Shown: piece by piece, positions 1 to 6,713 of the stretch
Numbering within the stretch: position 1 is the stretch's first letter
Layout of the letters: each line of letters starts with the position of its first letter
Source of the DNA: Blastocatellia bacterium UBA7656
Lineage (GTDB): Bacteria > Acidobacteriota > Blastocatellia > UBA7656
NCBI GenBank assembly: GCA_002483445.1
Contig: DLHY01000169.1
Location: 1 to 37,798, forward strand
Reading direction: 5' to 3'
DNA: 37,798 nucleotides
The notes under the pieces: model-generated
Databases searched by the model: none
Told to the model about the DNA's origin: nothing
What the model saw: only the letters and a program-made list of their open reading frames with translations
Translations under genes and position numbers: made by a program

Positions 1-22
1 GCACAAATTGGTTACATGAGCC
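1..22 (+). repeat. 22-bp repeat at the window start, inverted copy near the end
   Basis: The first 22 bases are exactly the reverse complement of 37709-37730. The match stops at base 23. It could extend to the left beyond the window. Confidence 0.9.
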
Positions 23-842
23 CAGCAATTTTCTGGCGAGGCAGGGATTGTACGAAGACCTCGCTGAAATCAACCTTGAGATGCTCGACTGCGAAGAGCA
101 TCCGGGGCCGATGAGTTGGATTGCGCGCTCATATCTTCATCGCGGCGATTATGCCGAAGCGCGCGAGTGGTACGAGCGATGTCTGGCAACGGCAGGAGAG
201 GACATACCGAAAGAAGCGGCAGTAGCCTTGCACGGACTGGCCACGATTGATGTGAACGTGGGCGATTACGACTCGGCTCGTGAGAATTTCCAAAAGTCCC
301 TTGAGATCGAACAGCAGATAGGCAACCGCGCTGGCGAGGCTGCTACCTGGCATCAACTGGCCACGATTGATTTGAAAGTGGGCGAATACGATTCGGCTCG
401 TGAGAAATTTCAAAAGGCATTGACGATGCGTCAGCAGATAGGCGACCGCGCTGGCGAGGCTGTTACCTTACACCAACTGGCCACGATTGATGTGAACGTG
501 GGCGATTACGACTCGGCTCGCGAGAAATTTCAAAAGTCTCTTGAGATCAATCAGCAGATAGGCAACCGCGCTATCGAGGCTGTTACGCTTTCTCAGCTCG
601 GGTTTATGGCTTATCAATCAGGCCGAGTGGTTGAAGGGATTCGGCTTGTGGCTTTGTATTTCATCATAAGCAATTCCATCGGTCACACCCATGCTAAGAC
701 CGCTTCCAATATGCTGACTCAAATGGCCGCTCAACTCAGCTACACGCAGGAGCAACTTCAAGCGATGCTCGGCGAAGTGATCGAAGCATACAAGGCCGAC
801 AGGGGACGGGGACTCGTCGAAGCGGCGTTTCCGAAAAGCTGA
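3..842 (+). CDS. TPR-repeat protein, 5' end outside the window
   Basis: The reading frame is open from base 3 to the TGA at 840-842 (279 codons visible), so the true start probably lies before the window; a TTG at 48 is the first common start codon inside it. The visible protein is made of helical repeats with a 40-residue period, with recurring A-T-I-D-V/L, V-G-D/E-Y-D-S-A-R-E and Q-Q-I-G-N/D-R-A motifs, typical of kinesin-light-chain-like TPRs. These usually scaffold protein interactions and often form the C-terminal part of NB-ARC/NACHT or CHAT-type signalling proteins. The missing N-terminus would decide between a regulator, a defence protein and a simple scaffold. Three repeats are nearly identical in DNA, pointing to recent tandem duplication. 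The C-terminal 80 residues are helical and not repetitive. A short hairpin at 899-913 follows the gene. Confidence 0.8.
   Translation, partial: TNWLHEPSNFLARQGLYEDLAEINLEMLDCEEHPGPMSWIARSYLHRGDYAEAREWYERCLATAGEDIPKEAAVALHGLATIDVNVGDYDSARENFQKSLEIEQQIGNRAGEAATWHQLATIDLKVGEYDSAREKFQKALTMRQQIGDRAGEAVTLHQLATIDVNVGDYDSAREKFQKSLEINQQIGNRAIEAVTLSQLGFMAYQSGRVVEGIRLVALYFIISNSIGHTHAKTASNMLTQMAAQLSYTQEQLQAMLGEVIEAYKADRGRGLVEAAFPKS
241..600 (+). repeat. Three tandem 120-bp coding repeats (40-residue TPR units)
   Basis: Units 241-360, 361-480 and 481-600 each begin with CCACGATTGA and keep the reading frame. Units 1 and 3 match at about 103 of 120 positions by hand count. The similarity is at DNA level, so the copies are recent or kept alike by gene conversion; copy number may vary between strains. 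Confidence 0.9.
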
Positions 843-1108
843 AAGACCGGCGCGGTTGAGAGAGAAAGAAATTCTGCGTGGTCGCCGGGTCGCCTGTTCG
901 CTCTAAAAGAGCGATTCCTGTTTCCAATCACACCTGCGATACCTCTTCGATTCAGGACTGTTGCAAAGCAGCCTGACAACAAAAAAAATGGACAGCCCTG
1001 GGAACGCACGCTTCCAGCGTGCAAGGCTTCAGGAGTCGCACTAAGGTCAGAATGCGTAAGACCAGCACGCAAGATGCGTGCGCCCCCAGGACTTTAAATT
1101 CGCAAGCG
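843..1108. other. Intergenic stretch before rplU: weak hairpin and REPIN-like element
   Basis: No gene is seen here. A 6-bp stem with a 3-nt loop (CGCTCT/AGAGCG, 899-913) may end transcription of the TPR gene, although the following bases are only partly T-rich. The rest is mostly a paired-hairpin element at 997-1090. Confidence 0.5.
997..1090. repeat. REPIN-like element, copy 1 (two inverted hairpins)
   Basis: The ends are inverted copies starting CCTGGG. The left arm (997-1022) folds as GCACGC/GCGTGC around CTTCCA-type bases; the right arm (1065-1090) folds as GCACGC/GCGTGC around AAGAT-type bases. Outer ends CCTGGG and CCCAGG can also pair. The same two arm types occur in the opposite orientation at 14273-14377, so this is a dispersed element and not a chance palindrome. 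GTTGCAAAGC lies outside the CTTCCA arm in both copies. Confidence 0.75.
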
Positions 1109-1138
1109 TTGACAGTCTCTAAAACCGATGGCTATAAT
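1109..1138 (+). promoter_or_regulatory. Sigma-70 type promoter of the rplU operon
   Basis: Perfect -35 TTGACA (1109-1114) and perfect -10 TATAAT (1133-1138) are separated by 18 bp. Transcription would start near 1145, giving a short leader of about 35 nt before rplU. It is the best promoter match I found in the window, fitting a ribosomal-protein operon. Confidence 0.85.
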
Positions 1139-1180
1139 CTTGGACTTTCGCCAGTAGTTAAAAATCGGAGGTAGCTGACA

Positions 1181-1486
1181 GTGGCTTATGCCGTTATTCA
1201 GACCGGGGGCAAACAATTCAGAGTCTCAAGCGGTGACATCGTAGAAGTCCCTTCGCTTGAGGCCGAGGTCGACTCCACAGTCGAATTCGAGGTGCTTTTG
1301 AAAAGCGATGGGGAAACTACTTTCGTAGGCTCGCCTGTCGTGGAAGGAACGAAGGTCGAAGCGACCGTCATCAGTCACGGGCGCGGGCCTAAGGTGATCG
1401 TCTTCAAAAAGAAGCGCCGCAAGCAGTACAAGAAAAAACACGGCCATCGCCAGAATTACACCGCCGTGCGAATAGATTCGATTTAG
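1181..1486 (+). CDS. rplU: 50S ribosomal protein L21
   Basis: This encodes bL21, a 23S rRNA-binding protein of the large ribosomal subunit. The 101-residue length is typical. The start M-A-Y-A-V-I-Q-T-G-G-K-Q-F-R-V and the basic tail with K-K-R-R-K-Q-Y-K-K-K-H-G-H-R-Q are diagnostic of the family. The start is GTG at 1181, with GGAGG at 1167-1171 nine bases upstream. It is the first gene after a consensus promoter and is followed 54 bp later by rpmA, the conserved L21-L27 order. A small GC hairpin (1509-1524, GGCGCA/TGCGCC) lies in the gap to rpmA. Confidence 0.98.
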   Translation: MAYAVIQTGGKQFRVSSGDIVEVPSLEAEVDSTVEFEVLLKSDGETTFVGSPVVEGTKVEATVISHGRGPKVIVFKKKRRKQYKKKHGHRQNYTAVRIDSI

Positions 1487-1508
1487 TGAGAGCGATCAAA
1501 AACGTGAG

Positions 1509-1524
1509 GGCGCAGTCTTGCGCC
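1509..1524. repeat. Small hairpin between rplU and rpmA
   Basis: GGCGCA and TGCGCC form a perfect 6-bp stem around a GTCT loop, 16 bp before the rpmA start. It has no T-tract, so it is not an obvious terminator; it could be a processing or attenuation structure, or a single REP-type unit. Confidence 0.45.
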
Positions 1525-1540
1525 ACATGGCAGAGGGTTT

Positions 1541-1798
1541 ATGGCACATAAAAAAGGTGTTGGAAGCTCGCGCAACGGGCGCGACTCGAATTCTCAAAGG
1601 CTCGGAGTCAAACGATTCGGCGGCCAGGTCGTCCAGGGAGGCGAGATTCTGGTGCGCCAGCGCGGAACCCCATTCAAGCCCGGAAACAATGTCGGACGCG
1701 GCTCGGATGATACGCTGTTTGCGCTTATAACGGGCGTGGTCAAATTCGAAAAGAAGGGCCGCATGGGCAAATTCATCAGCGTCTATCCGGCGGAATAG
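1541..1798 (+). CDS. rpmA: 50S ribosomal protein L27
   Basis: This encodes bL27, whose N-terminal tail reaches towards the peptidyl-transferase centre. The 85-residue length is normal. The family signature M-A-H-K-K-G-x-G-S-S-x-N-G-R-D-S and R-Q-R-G-T-x-F-x-P-G-N-N-V-G-x-G-x-D-x-T-L-F-A is present. The sequence begins directly with M-A-H-K-K, so there is no sign of the N-terminal cleavable extension found in some Firmicutes. The start is ATG at 1541, preceded by AGAGGG. The stop codon TAG (1796-1798) runs straight into a heptamer repeat that occupies the whole gap to obgE. Confidence 0.98.
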   Translation: MAHKKGVGSSRNGRDSNSQRLGVKRFGGQVVQGGEILVRQRGTPFKPGNNVGRGSDDTLFALITGVVKFEKKGRMGKFISVYPAE

Positions 1799-1875
1799 AT
1801 GTTAGAGGTCAGATGTTAGATGTTAGTTCGAGCGATGATATCTAACATCTAACATCTAGCATCTGACATCTGACA
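1797..1875. repeat. Heptamer-repeat hairpin between rpmA and obgE
   Basis: The left arm is made of AGATGTT-type heptamers (1797-1824) and the right arm of TCTAACA, TCTAGCA and TCTGACA heptamers (1841-1875). A perfect 16-bp stem (1811-1826 with 1842-1857) closes on a 15-nt loop. The element begins on the last two bases of the rpmA stop codon and ends one base before the obgE ATG. It leaves no recognisable ribosome binding site for obgE. Confidence 0.85.
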
Positions 1876-1876
1876 A

Positions 1877-2896
1877 ATGCAGTTTTTAGATCGGGCCAGG
1901 ATAGTAGTCAAAGCGGGAGGCGGCGGCAATGGAGTGATGGCATTTCGCCGCGAGAAGTTCGTCCCGCGCGGAGGGCCGTCGGGAGGAGACGGAGGCCGGG
2001 GCGGTTCGATCTTCCTCGAATCGACCGACCAGTTGAATTCGCTCCTTCAGTTTAGATTCAACCCCGAATTTCGAGCCAACCGCGGAGCGCACGGCGAAGG
2101 CAGCAATCGCACAGGCCGCGATGGAGAAGATATTACGGTGCTGGTTCCTACAGGCACTCTCGTTCGCGACTCGGAATCAGGAGAAACCATCTACGATTTC
2201 TCGCGCGCAGGAGAGCGGGTGCTGATAGCTGAGGGCGGGCGCGGCGGAAGAGGCAATGCGAGATTTGCGACTTCCACGAATCGCGCCCCGCGCCGTCACG
2301 AGGACGGACAGCCTGGAGTGGTTCGCGCGCTCGACCTCGAATTGAAACTCATAGCTGATGTTGGACTCGTGGGCTTCCCCAATGCTGGCAAATCGACGCT
2401 CATCTCGCGCATATCAGCAGCGCGACCAAAGATCGCCGATTACCCATTCACCACGCTCGAACCTCACCTGGGTGTAGTTTCCTTTGGCGAGATGGAAACT
2501 TTCGTCGTGGCCGATATCCCCGGACTGATCGAAGGCGCGCACAGAGGTACGGGGCTGGGACTTGAATTTTTGCGCCACATCGAGCGGACGAAACTGCTGC
2601 TGCACGTAGTAGATGTTTCATCGACGGGGCGCGATCCTGTCAGTGATTTTCTGGTGATATGTCGCGAGCTTGAGTTATACAAAACCGATCTGCTCGCCAA
2701 GCCGCAGATGGTCGCCGCATCGAAGATGGATGCGCTCGACGACGCGGAGAGAGTTGATCGCCTCAGAGAGTTCGTTGCGACGCGCGGGCTTGAGTTATTT
2801 GAAATTTCATCTGTGACGGGTCACGGACTGGATCGACTGGTCAGCGCGCTCGGCTCGCGGGTGCGCGAAATCCAGAGGGCCGCCTGTGCATCATAG
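1877..2896 (+). CDS. obgE: Obg GTPase (ribosome assembly, stress control)
   Basis: Obg/CgtA is an essential GTPase acting in late 50S assembly and ppGpp-linked stress responses. The glycine-rich Obg fold spans residues 1-160 (for example G-G-G-G-N-G and G-G-D-G-G-R-G-G). It is followed by the GTPase domain with G1 G-F-P-N-A-G-K-S-T (166-174), the F-T-T switch I motif (191-193) and G3 D-I-P-G (213-216). The usual NKxD G4 motif reads S-K-M-D (282-285). At 339 residues it lacks the extra C-terminal OCT domain of Firmicutes-type Obg. The ATG at 1877 has no Shine-Dalgarno sequence because heptamer repeats abut it, so translation may depend on coupling or on the repeat structure. It sits in the conserved rplU-rpmA-obg order and is followed closely by nadD. 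Confidence 0.96.
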   Translation: MQFLDRARIVVKAGGGGNGVMAFRREKFVPRGGPSGGDGGRGGSIFLESTDQLNSLLQFRFNPEFRANRGAHGEGSNRTGRDGEDITVLVPTGTLVRDSESGETIYDFSRAGERVLIAEGGRGGRGNARFATSTNRAPRRHEDGQPGVVRALDLELKLIADVGLVGFPNAGKSTLISRISAARPKIADYPFTTLEPHLGVVSFGEMETFVVADIPGLIEGAHRGTGLGLEFLRHIERTKLLLHVVDVSSTGRDPVSDFLVICRELELYKTDLLAKPQMVAASKMDALDDAERVDRLREFVATRGLELFEISSVTGHGLDRLVSALGSRVREIQRAACAS

Positions 2897-2900
2897 AGAT

Positions 2901-3542
2901 ATGAGCAGAAGACGAATAGGCGCTTACGGCGGCACGTTCGACCCCGTTCATCTGGGTCACACTGGAATAGCTCGCGCGGTGGCCGAAAAGTTTCGCCTCG
3001 ATGAGATGCTGATAATTCCGGCTCACTGTCCGCCGCACAAAACTGCAAGCGCAGTATCGAAGCCGTTTCACCGTTATGCGATGGCCGTGCTTGCAACGAT
3101 GGATGACGAAAGGTTGAAAGTTTCGACCATCGAGATGGAAATGCCCGACCGTCCTTACACGTTTCAGACCATCGAGCGGCTTTATGGAATTTATGGGACG
3201 GAGGCGAAGTTGTTCTTTGTGATGGGCGCAGACTCGTTCGCCGATATCATGACGTGGCGCGAGAGTGAGCGCGTGCTTTCAAGCGTCTCGGTAATCGTGG
3301 CCGCGCGACCCGGCACAGAGGTTGAAACTTCTCACCTGCCTGAAAAATTCCGCTCACGCATAAGGCAGGCGGGCGAAGAGGACGAAGATGATCATTTAAT
3401 TTATCTGACGAATTATGTCGAACACGATATCTCTTCGAGAGAGATAAGACGCTGCGTGCGCGAAGGCCGAAACATCAGCGAAATGGTTCCTCAGCGCGTG
3501 GCTGACTATATTGAAAAGTACGGATTGTACGAACAGGAATAA
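2901..3542 (+). CDS. nadD: Nicotinate-mononucleotide adenylyltransferase
   Basis: NadD transfers AMP from ATP to nicotinate mononucleotide, forming deamido-NAD in NAD biosynthesis in the cytoplasm. The N-terminal nucleotidyltransferase motif G-G-T-F-D-P-V-H-L-G-H is intact, as is the C-terminal I-S-S-R-E-I-R signature (ISSTxIR type). The length is 213 residues from ATG 2901. An in-frame GTG at 2886 would add five residues and overlap obgE; ATG 2901 is preferred because the family usually starts a few residues before the G-x-Y-G-G-T-F motif. It lies 4 bp after the obgE stop and one base before rsfS, so it is probably translationally coupled. The order obg-nadD-rsfS is common in bacteria. Confidence 0.95.
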   Translation: MSRRRIGAYGGTFDPVHLGHTGIARAVAEKFRLDEMLIIPAHCPPHKTASAVSKPFHRYAMAVLATMDDERLKVSTIEMEMPDRPYTFQTIERLYGIYGTEAKLFFVMGADSFADIMTWRESERVLSSVSVIVAARPGTEVETSHLPEKFRSRIRQAGEEDEDDHLIYLTNYVEHDISSREIRRCVREGRNISEMVPQRVADYIEKYGLYEQE

Positions 3543-3543
3543 G

Positions 3544-3942
3544 ATGGCTCGGAAAGTCAGCAAACAACCGGAACCGGAGGCGGTCGAAGCCGATAATTTC
3601 ATCGAGATGGCGGCCCGCGCCGCAAGCGATAAGAAGGCGACGGAAATAGTCGCGCTCGATCTGCGCGAGGTGGCTTCCTTCACCGATTATTTTCTTCTCT
3701 GCACCGGCGGCAATCCGCGTCAGGTGGCGGCCATCGCCGAATCGGTCGAAGACCAGTTGCGCAAGGCGGGCCGTCGCCCTATGCACACCGAAGGCTACGC
3801 GAACGCCGAGTGGGTGCTGCTCGATTATGGGGATTTCATCGTCCACGTGTTCCAAAGCGCGACGCGCCATTTCTATGATCTTGAAAGATTGTGGCGCGAC
3901 GCGAAACGTGTCGCGCTCGAAGTCGAAGGAGAGAAGAGTTGA
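3544..3942 (+). CDS. rsfS: Ribosome silencing factor RsfS
   Basis: RsfS (Iojap/YbeB family) binds uL14 on the 50S subunit and blocks subunit joining during slow growth. The core A-x-D-K-K-A-T-E-I-V-A-L-D-L-R with F-T-D-Y-F-L-L-C-T-G, W-V-L-L-D-Y-G-D-F-I-V-H-V-F and R-x-F-Y-D-L-E-R-L-W motifs are clear. The ATG at 3544 (132 residues) is taken as start because AGGA lies just upstream within the nadD end; the frame is open further upstream but that would overlap nadD. RsfS is often directly followed by rlmH; here an octamer-repeat hairpin and a sigma-54 activator intervene. Confidence 0.95.
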   Translation: MARKVSKQPEPEAVEADNFIEMAARAASDKKATEIVALDLREVASFTDYFLLCTGGNPRQVAAIAESVEDQLRKAGRRPMHTEGYANAEWVLLDYGDFIVHVFQSATRHFYDLERLWRDAKRVALEVEGEKS

Positions 3943-4032
3943 GTGGGAGAGTAGGGGAGTGAGGGAATGAATGGGAGAGTGGGTGAGTGGGAGAAGATAA
4001 GCTATCACTCCCATTCTCCCATTCTCCCATTC
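3941..4032. repeat. Octamer-repeat hairpin between rsfS and the sigma-54 activator
   Basis: The left side is a degenerate GAGTGGGA-type 8-bp repeat starting on the rsfS stop codon. The right side is CCCATTCT repeated with an 8-bp period (4010-4032). Bases 3969-3993 pair with 4008-4032 at 22 of 25 positions, with a loop at 3994-4007. It has no T-tract. It ends 11 bp before the next ATG and leaves no clear ribosome binding site. Confidence 0.8.
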
Positions 4033-4043
4033 ACTGCGAATGC

Positions 4044-4979
4044 ATGACGCTAGTCACCAAATCACCAGCTATGCAACGGGTGGCTGACCTCATCGAGAGG
4101 GTCGCCCCATCAGATGCGAACGTGCTGGTGCTGGGCGAATCGGGTACGGGAAAGGATGCTGTCGCGCGCATACTTCACGACCGCAGCGCGCGGCGCGCGG
4201 CTGCTTTCGTCAAAATAGACTGCGCGGCTCTGCCTGAAGACCTGCTGGAATCGGAATTGTTCGGCTATGAGAAAGGCGCGTTCACGGGGGCGACGGATTC
4301 CAAGCCGGGGAGATTCGAAGCGGCGCACGGCGGCACTCTCGTTTTGGACGAGATAGCCAGCCTCAGTCAGTCGTCGCAGGCGAAGCTGCTGCGTGTGATC
4401 GAAGAGAGAAACTTCGAGCGACTCGGAGGCAAGCAGTCGATCCGAATCGATGTTCGAATAATCGCGCTGGCAAATATATCGATGAAGGAAGCTGTGCGCG
4501 CCCGCGCTTTTCGGGATGATCTTTATTATCGCCTCGCGGTGGTGACAATCGAGATGCCCCGTCTCCTTGAGCGAATGGAGGACGTGGCCGATCTCGTCGA
4601 GGAGTTCCGTCTACAGTTCGCCGCGCGTCACAATCGCCCGATGGTGCGGTTTTCAGATGAAGCGATGGGGTTGTTGAAAAGCTACGATTTTCCGGGCAAT
4701 GTTCGGGAGCTTAGAAACATCATTGAAAGCGCGGTGCTTGCGGCGACGGGCGATGTGATTGGCGCTCAACAGTTGCCCGATTATCTGAGGTCGGCTGCCC
4801 GATTGATGCAGTCGCGCAACTACAAGCCGTCGCTTGCCGAGATCGAGGCGGTTTACATACGCGAGGTGCTTGAGCATACGCGGGGCAACAAGACGCGCGC
4901 AGCCGAAATACTCGGCATCAGCCGGAAGAATCTTTACGAGAAGATGAATCGGTACAAGATAGCGTTGACGAAAGAGTGA
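4044..4979 (+). CDS. Orphan sigma-54 activator (AAA+ plus Fis-type HTH)
   Basis: This is an enhancer-binding protein that uses ATP to remodel sigma-54 RNA polymerase. The AAA+ domain starts almost at residue 1: Walker A G-E-S-G-T-G-K-D (31-38), the sigma-54-contacting G-A-F-T-G-A loop (78-83), Walker B L-V-L-D-E-I (99-104), and the F-R-D-D-L-Y-Y-R-L motif. The C-terminus has a Fis-type helix-turn-helix (G-N-K-T-R-A-A-E-I-L-G-I-S-R-K-N-L-Y). There is no receiver, PAS, GAF or FHA domain, so at 311 residues it resembles PspF-like orphan activators that are controlled by a partner or by level. ATG 4044 is chosen because the reading frame before it runs through the hairpin repeat and starts inside it. 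It sits 3 bp before rlmH, splitting the usual rsfS-rlmH pair. Confidence 0.9.
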   Translation: MTLVTKSPAMQRVADLIERVAPSDANVLVLGESGTGKDAVARILHDRSARRAAAFVKIDCAALPEDLLESELFGYEKGAFTGATDSKPGRFEAAHGGTLVLDEIASLSQSSQAKLLRVIEERNFERLGGKQSIRIDVRIIALANISMKEAVRARAFRDDLYYRLAVVTIEMPRLLERMEDVADLVEEFRLQFAARHNRPMVRFSDEAMGLLKSYDFPGNVRELRNIIESAVLAATGDVIGAQQLPDYLRSAARLMQSRNYKPSLAEIEAVYIREVLEHTRGNKTRAAEILGISRKNLYEKMNRYKIALTKE

Positions 4980-4982
4980 ACG

Positions 4983-5423
4983 GTGAAGCTCAGATTTGTG
5001 TGGGTCGGCAAAACCCGTAGCGCCCCGGCGAAGGAAATGATCCGGGATTACATGGAGAGGGTCGGCCACTACGCTCGCGTCGAGGTGGCGGAGATTCGCG
5101 ACCGCGATGTTGAAAAAGAGAGCGAAGAGATTCTTTCGCGAATCGGGACGGATTCTTACGTCGTAGTGGCGGATGAGCGCGGGCGCGATATAACGTCCCG
5201 CCAGTTCGCCGAGTTGATTGAAAATCACCGCCTCGCGGGGACTCGCCGGATTATTTTCGTTCTGGGCGGTCACGCGGGAGTAAGCGATGCGGTCAGACAG
5301 CGGGCTGATTTTCTGCTTGCGCTGTCGCGCATGACTCTCACGCATGAGATGGCGAGGGTCGTGCTTTTGGAGCAGGTCTACCGCGCTTTTACGATAATTC
5401 ACGACCTGCCGTATCAGAAATAA
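4983..5423 (+). CDS. rlmH: 23S rRNA pseudouridine-1915 N3-methyltransferase
   Basis: RlmH is a SPOUT (trefoil-knot) methyltransferase that methylates pseudouridine 1915 in helix 69 of 23S rRNA using S-adenosylmethionine, acting on assembled ribosomes. The knot motifs are intact: F-V-L-G-G-H-A-G, followed by L-S-R-M-T-L-T-H-E-M-A-R-V-V-L-L-E-Q-V-Y-R-A-F and the C-terminal P-Y-Q-K. The length of 146 residues is close to the family norm of about 155. The start is GTG at 4983, three bases after the stop of the sigma-54 activator gene, which implies an operon with it. Confidence 0.96.
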   Translation: MKLRFVWVGKTRSAPAKEMIRDYMERVGHYARVEVAEIRDRDVEKESEEILSRIGTDSYVVVADERGRDITSRQFAELIENHRLAGTRRIIFVLGGHAGVSDAVRQRADFLLALSRMTLTHEMARVVLLEQVYRAFTIIHDLPYQK

Positions 5424-5483
5424 AACGCAGGTTGTTTTTATCATCTGCGGGAAGGCATACTAATCGGAAGTGGCATACGGTCG

Positions 5484-5507
5484 GCAAAGGGTGATCTCAC
5501 CCCTTGC
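5484..5507. promoter_or_regulatory. Near-perfect palindrome upstream of the DksA-like gene
   Basis: Eleven-base arms starting GCAAAGGGTGA and ending TCACCCCTTGC face each other around two bases with one mismatch, 20 bp before the gene start. It could be an operator or a leader hairpin. Nothing in the sequence identifies a binding protein. Confidence 0.4.
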
Positions 5508-5527
5508 TGTTTACCGAGAGGTAGCGA

Positions 5528-5896
5528 ATGGACAAAAAGAAGATAAGATATTTCGAGACTCAATTAACGACTCAGCGAAATGCGCTGCTCGGACTCGTCG
5601 AGCGCACGGAGGATTATGGTCGCGAGGCTGATCGCGAAGTCAGCCAGGACCCTGCCGACAAGGCATCGAATTCTTACACCAAAGAACTGCTTTTTTCTCA
5701 AAGCACCAATGAGCGCAATACGCTTCGTCTGGTCGAAGAGGCTATGGATCGCCTCTCCGACGGGTCTTATGGTGAGTGTATAAACTGCGGCGATGAGATC
5801 AGCGCCAAGCGGCTCGAAGCCATACCGTGGGCGCCTTACTGCATAAAATGTCAGGAACTGATGGAACAGGGTCTGCTCGTCGAAAAAGAAGGTTGA
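5528..5896 (+). CDS. DksA/TraR family zinc-finger regulator
   Basis: Members bind the RNA polymerase secondary channel and tune transcription, often with ppGpp. At 122 residues it has an N-terminal coiled coil (residues about 1-75), a D-P-A-D-K-A motif that matches the DxxDxA coiled-coil tip of DksA, and a four-cysteine zinc finger C-I-N-C...C-I-K-C near the C-terminus. It is shorter than E. coli DksA (151) and its closest counterpart could be a TraR- or YocK-like protein, so no symbol is given. The start ATG 5528 follows GAGAGG. A T-rich hairpin (5914-5937) follows the gene. Confidence 0.88.
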   Translation: MDKKKIRYFETQLTTQRNALLGLVERTEDYGREADREVSQDPADKASNSYTKELLFSQSTNERNTLRLVEEAMDRLSDGSYGECINCGDEISAKRLEAIPWAPYCIKCQELMEQGLLVEKEG

Positions 5897-5913
5897 AATA
5901 TTTTAGCTCCCCT

Positions 5914-5947
5914 CGGCGAGTCGGATTTGGCTCGCCGACTTTCTTTT
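5914..5947 (+). terminator. Probable intrinsic terminator after the DksA-like gene
   Basis: CGGCGAG (5914-5920) pairs with CTCGCCG (5931-5937) around a 10-nt loop and is followed by ACTTTCTTTT. It sits 18 bp after the stop codon and before the comF start. Confidence 0.6.
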
Positions 5948-5969
5948 ACGCCTGCACAGAGGGTCGGGC

Positions 5970-6713
5970 GTGTTCAAACGAGTTTCCACGAAAATAAGAG
6001 ACGCGCTCATTACAGTAGCCTGGCCACAGACGTGTCATCTTTGCGGGCAGATGGTCGAATCCTTCGCCGACGGCGCTGTATGCGCTGAGTGCTGGACTGA
6101 CCCGGCCATCACCACGATTTTTTTCGATAAGACTGTTTGCTCGAAATGCGGATTGCCTCTTGATCGAACTTCTGTCCGGCAAAGCTGCGGCAGGTGCGAC
6201 GGGTTTTCTTTTCATCGAGCGCGATCCTGCGGGCTGTACGGGGGCGCGCTCAAAGCAAGCGTTCTGTTTTTGAAATCCCATCCGCACCTCTGCCCGCGAC
6301 TCAAAGGAATAATCAGTGAGACCTTTTCGATAAACCGCGCTGAGCTTTCCTGCGATGTGGTGATTCCTGTGCCGCTGCATCCTGTGCGCGAGCGCGAGCG
6401 CGGATTCAATCAATCGGGCCTGATCGCAAAGGTCATAGCCTCGAAATTCGCTATACGGCTCGATCTCCATTCGCTCTCGCGTATCAAACACACCGAGCGG
6501 CATCGCGCAGGGATGGATCAGATAGATCGCGCGAAATCGGTTGAGCGAGCCTTCACCGTTGGGCGACCCTGGCTGATAGAAAAGGCTTCGGTGCTGCTCG
6601 TCGACGATGTTTTCACGACGGGTAGTACGGTCAGCGCGGCCTCGGAAACTCTGATTGAGGCAGGCGCAGCGCGCGTTGCTGTCCTTACTATTACCAGGGC
6701 TTTCGGACATTAG
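5970..6713 (+). CDS. ComF-type phosphoribosyltransferase-like protein
   Basis: ComF/GntX proteins are associated with DNA uptake and replication-restart functions during competence. The N-terminus has zinc-ribbon cysteines (C-H-L-C, C-A-E-C, then C-S-K-C and C-G-R-C within the first 75 residues). The C-terminus has the PRPP-binding motif V-L-L-V-D-D-V-F-T-T-G-S-T of type I phosphoribosyltransferases. The 247-residue length suits the family. The GTG at 5970 gives M-F-K-R. It follows a probable terminator, and is followed by a 447-bp gap before the Oar-like gene. Confidence 0.9.
   Translation: MFKRVSTKIRDALITVAWPQTCHLCGQMVESFADGAVCAECWTDPAITTIFFDKTVCSKCGLPLDRTSVRQSCGRCDGFSFHRARSCGLYGGALKASVLFLKSHPHLCPRLKGIISETFSINRAELSCDVVIPVPLHPVRERERGFNQSGLIAKVIASKFAIRLDLHSLSRIKHTERHRAGMDQIDRAKSVERAFTVGRPWLIEKASVLLVDDVFTTGSTVSAASETLIEAGAARVAVLTITRAFGH

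Noticed and set aside
241..600. A CRISPR-like appearance of regular repeats
   Set aside because: The 120-bp units are contiguous, in frame and coding, without spacers. No cas gene is near.
843..996. A possible small gene between the TPR gene and rplU
   Set aside because: Frames here overlap each other and the REPIN element, with no ribosome binding site or family likeness.
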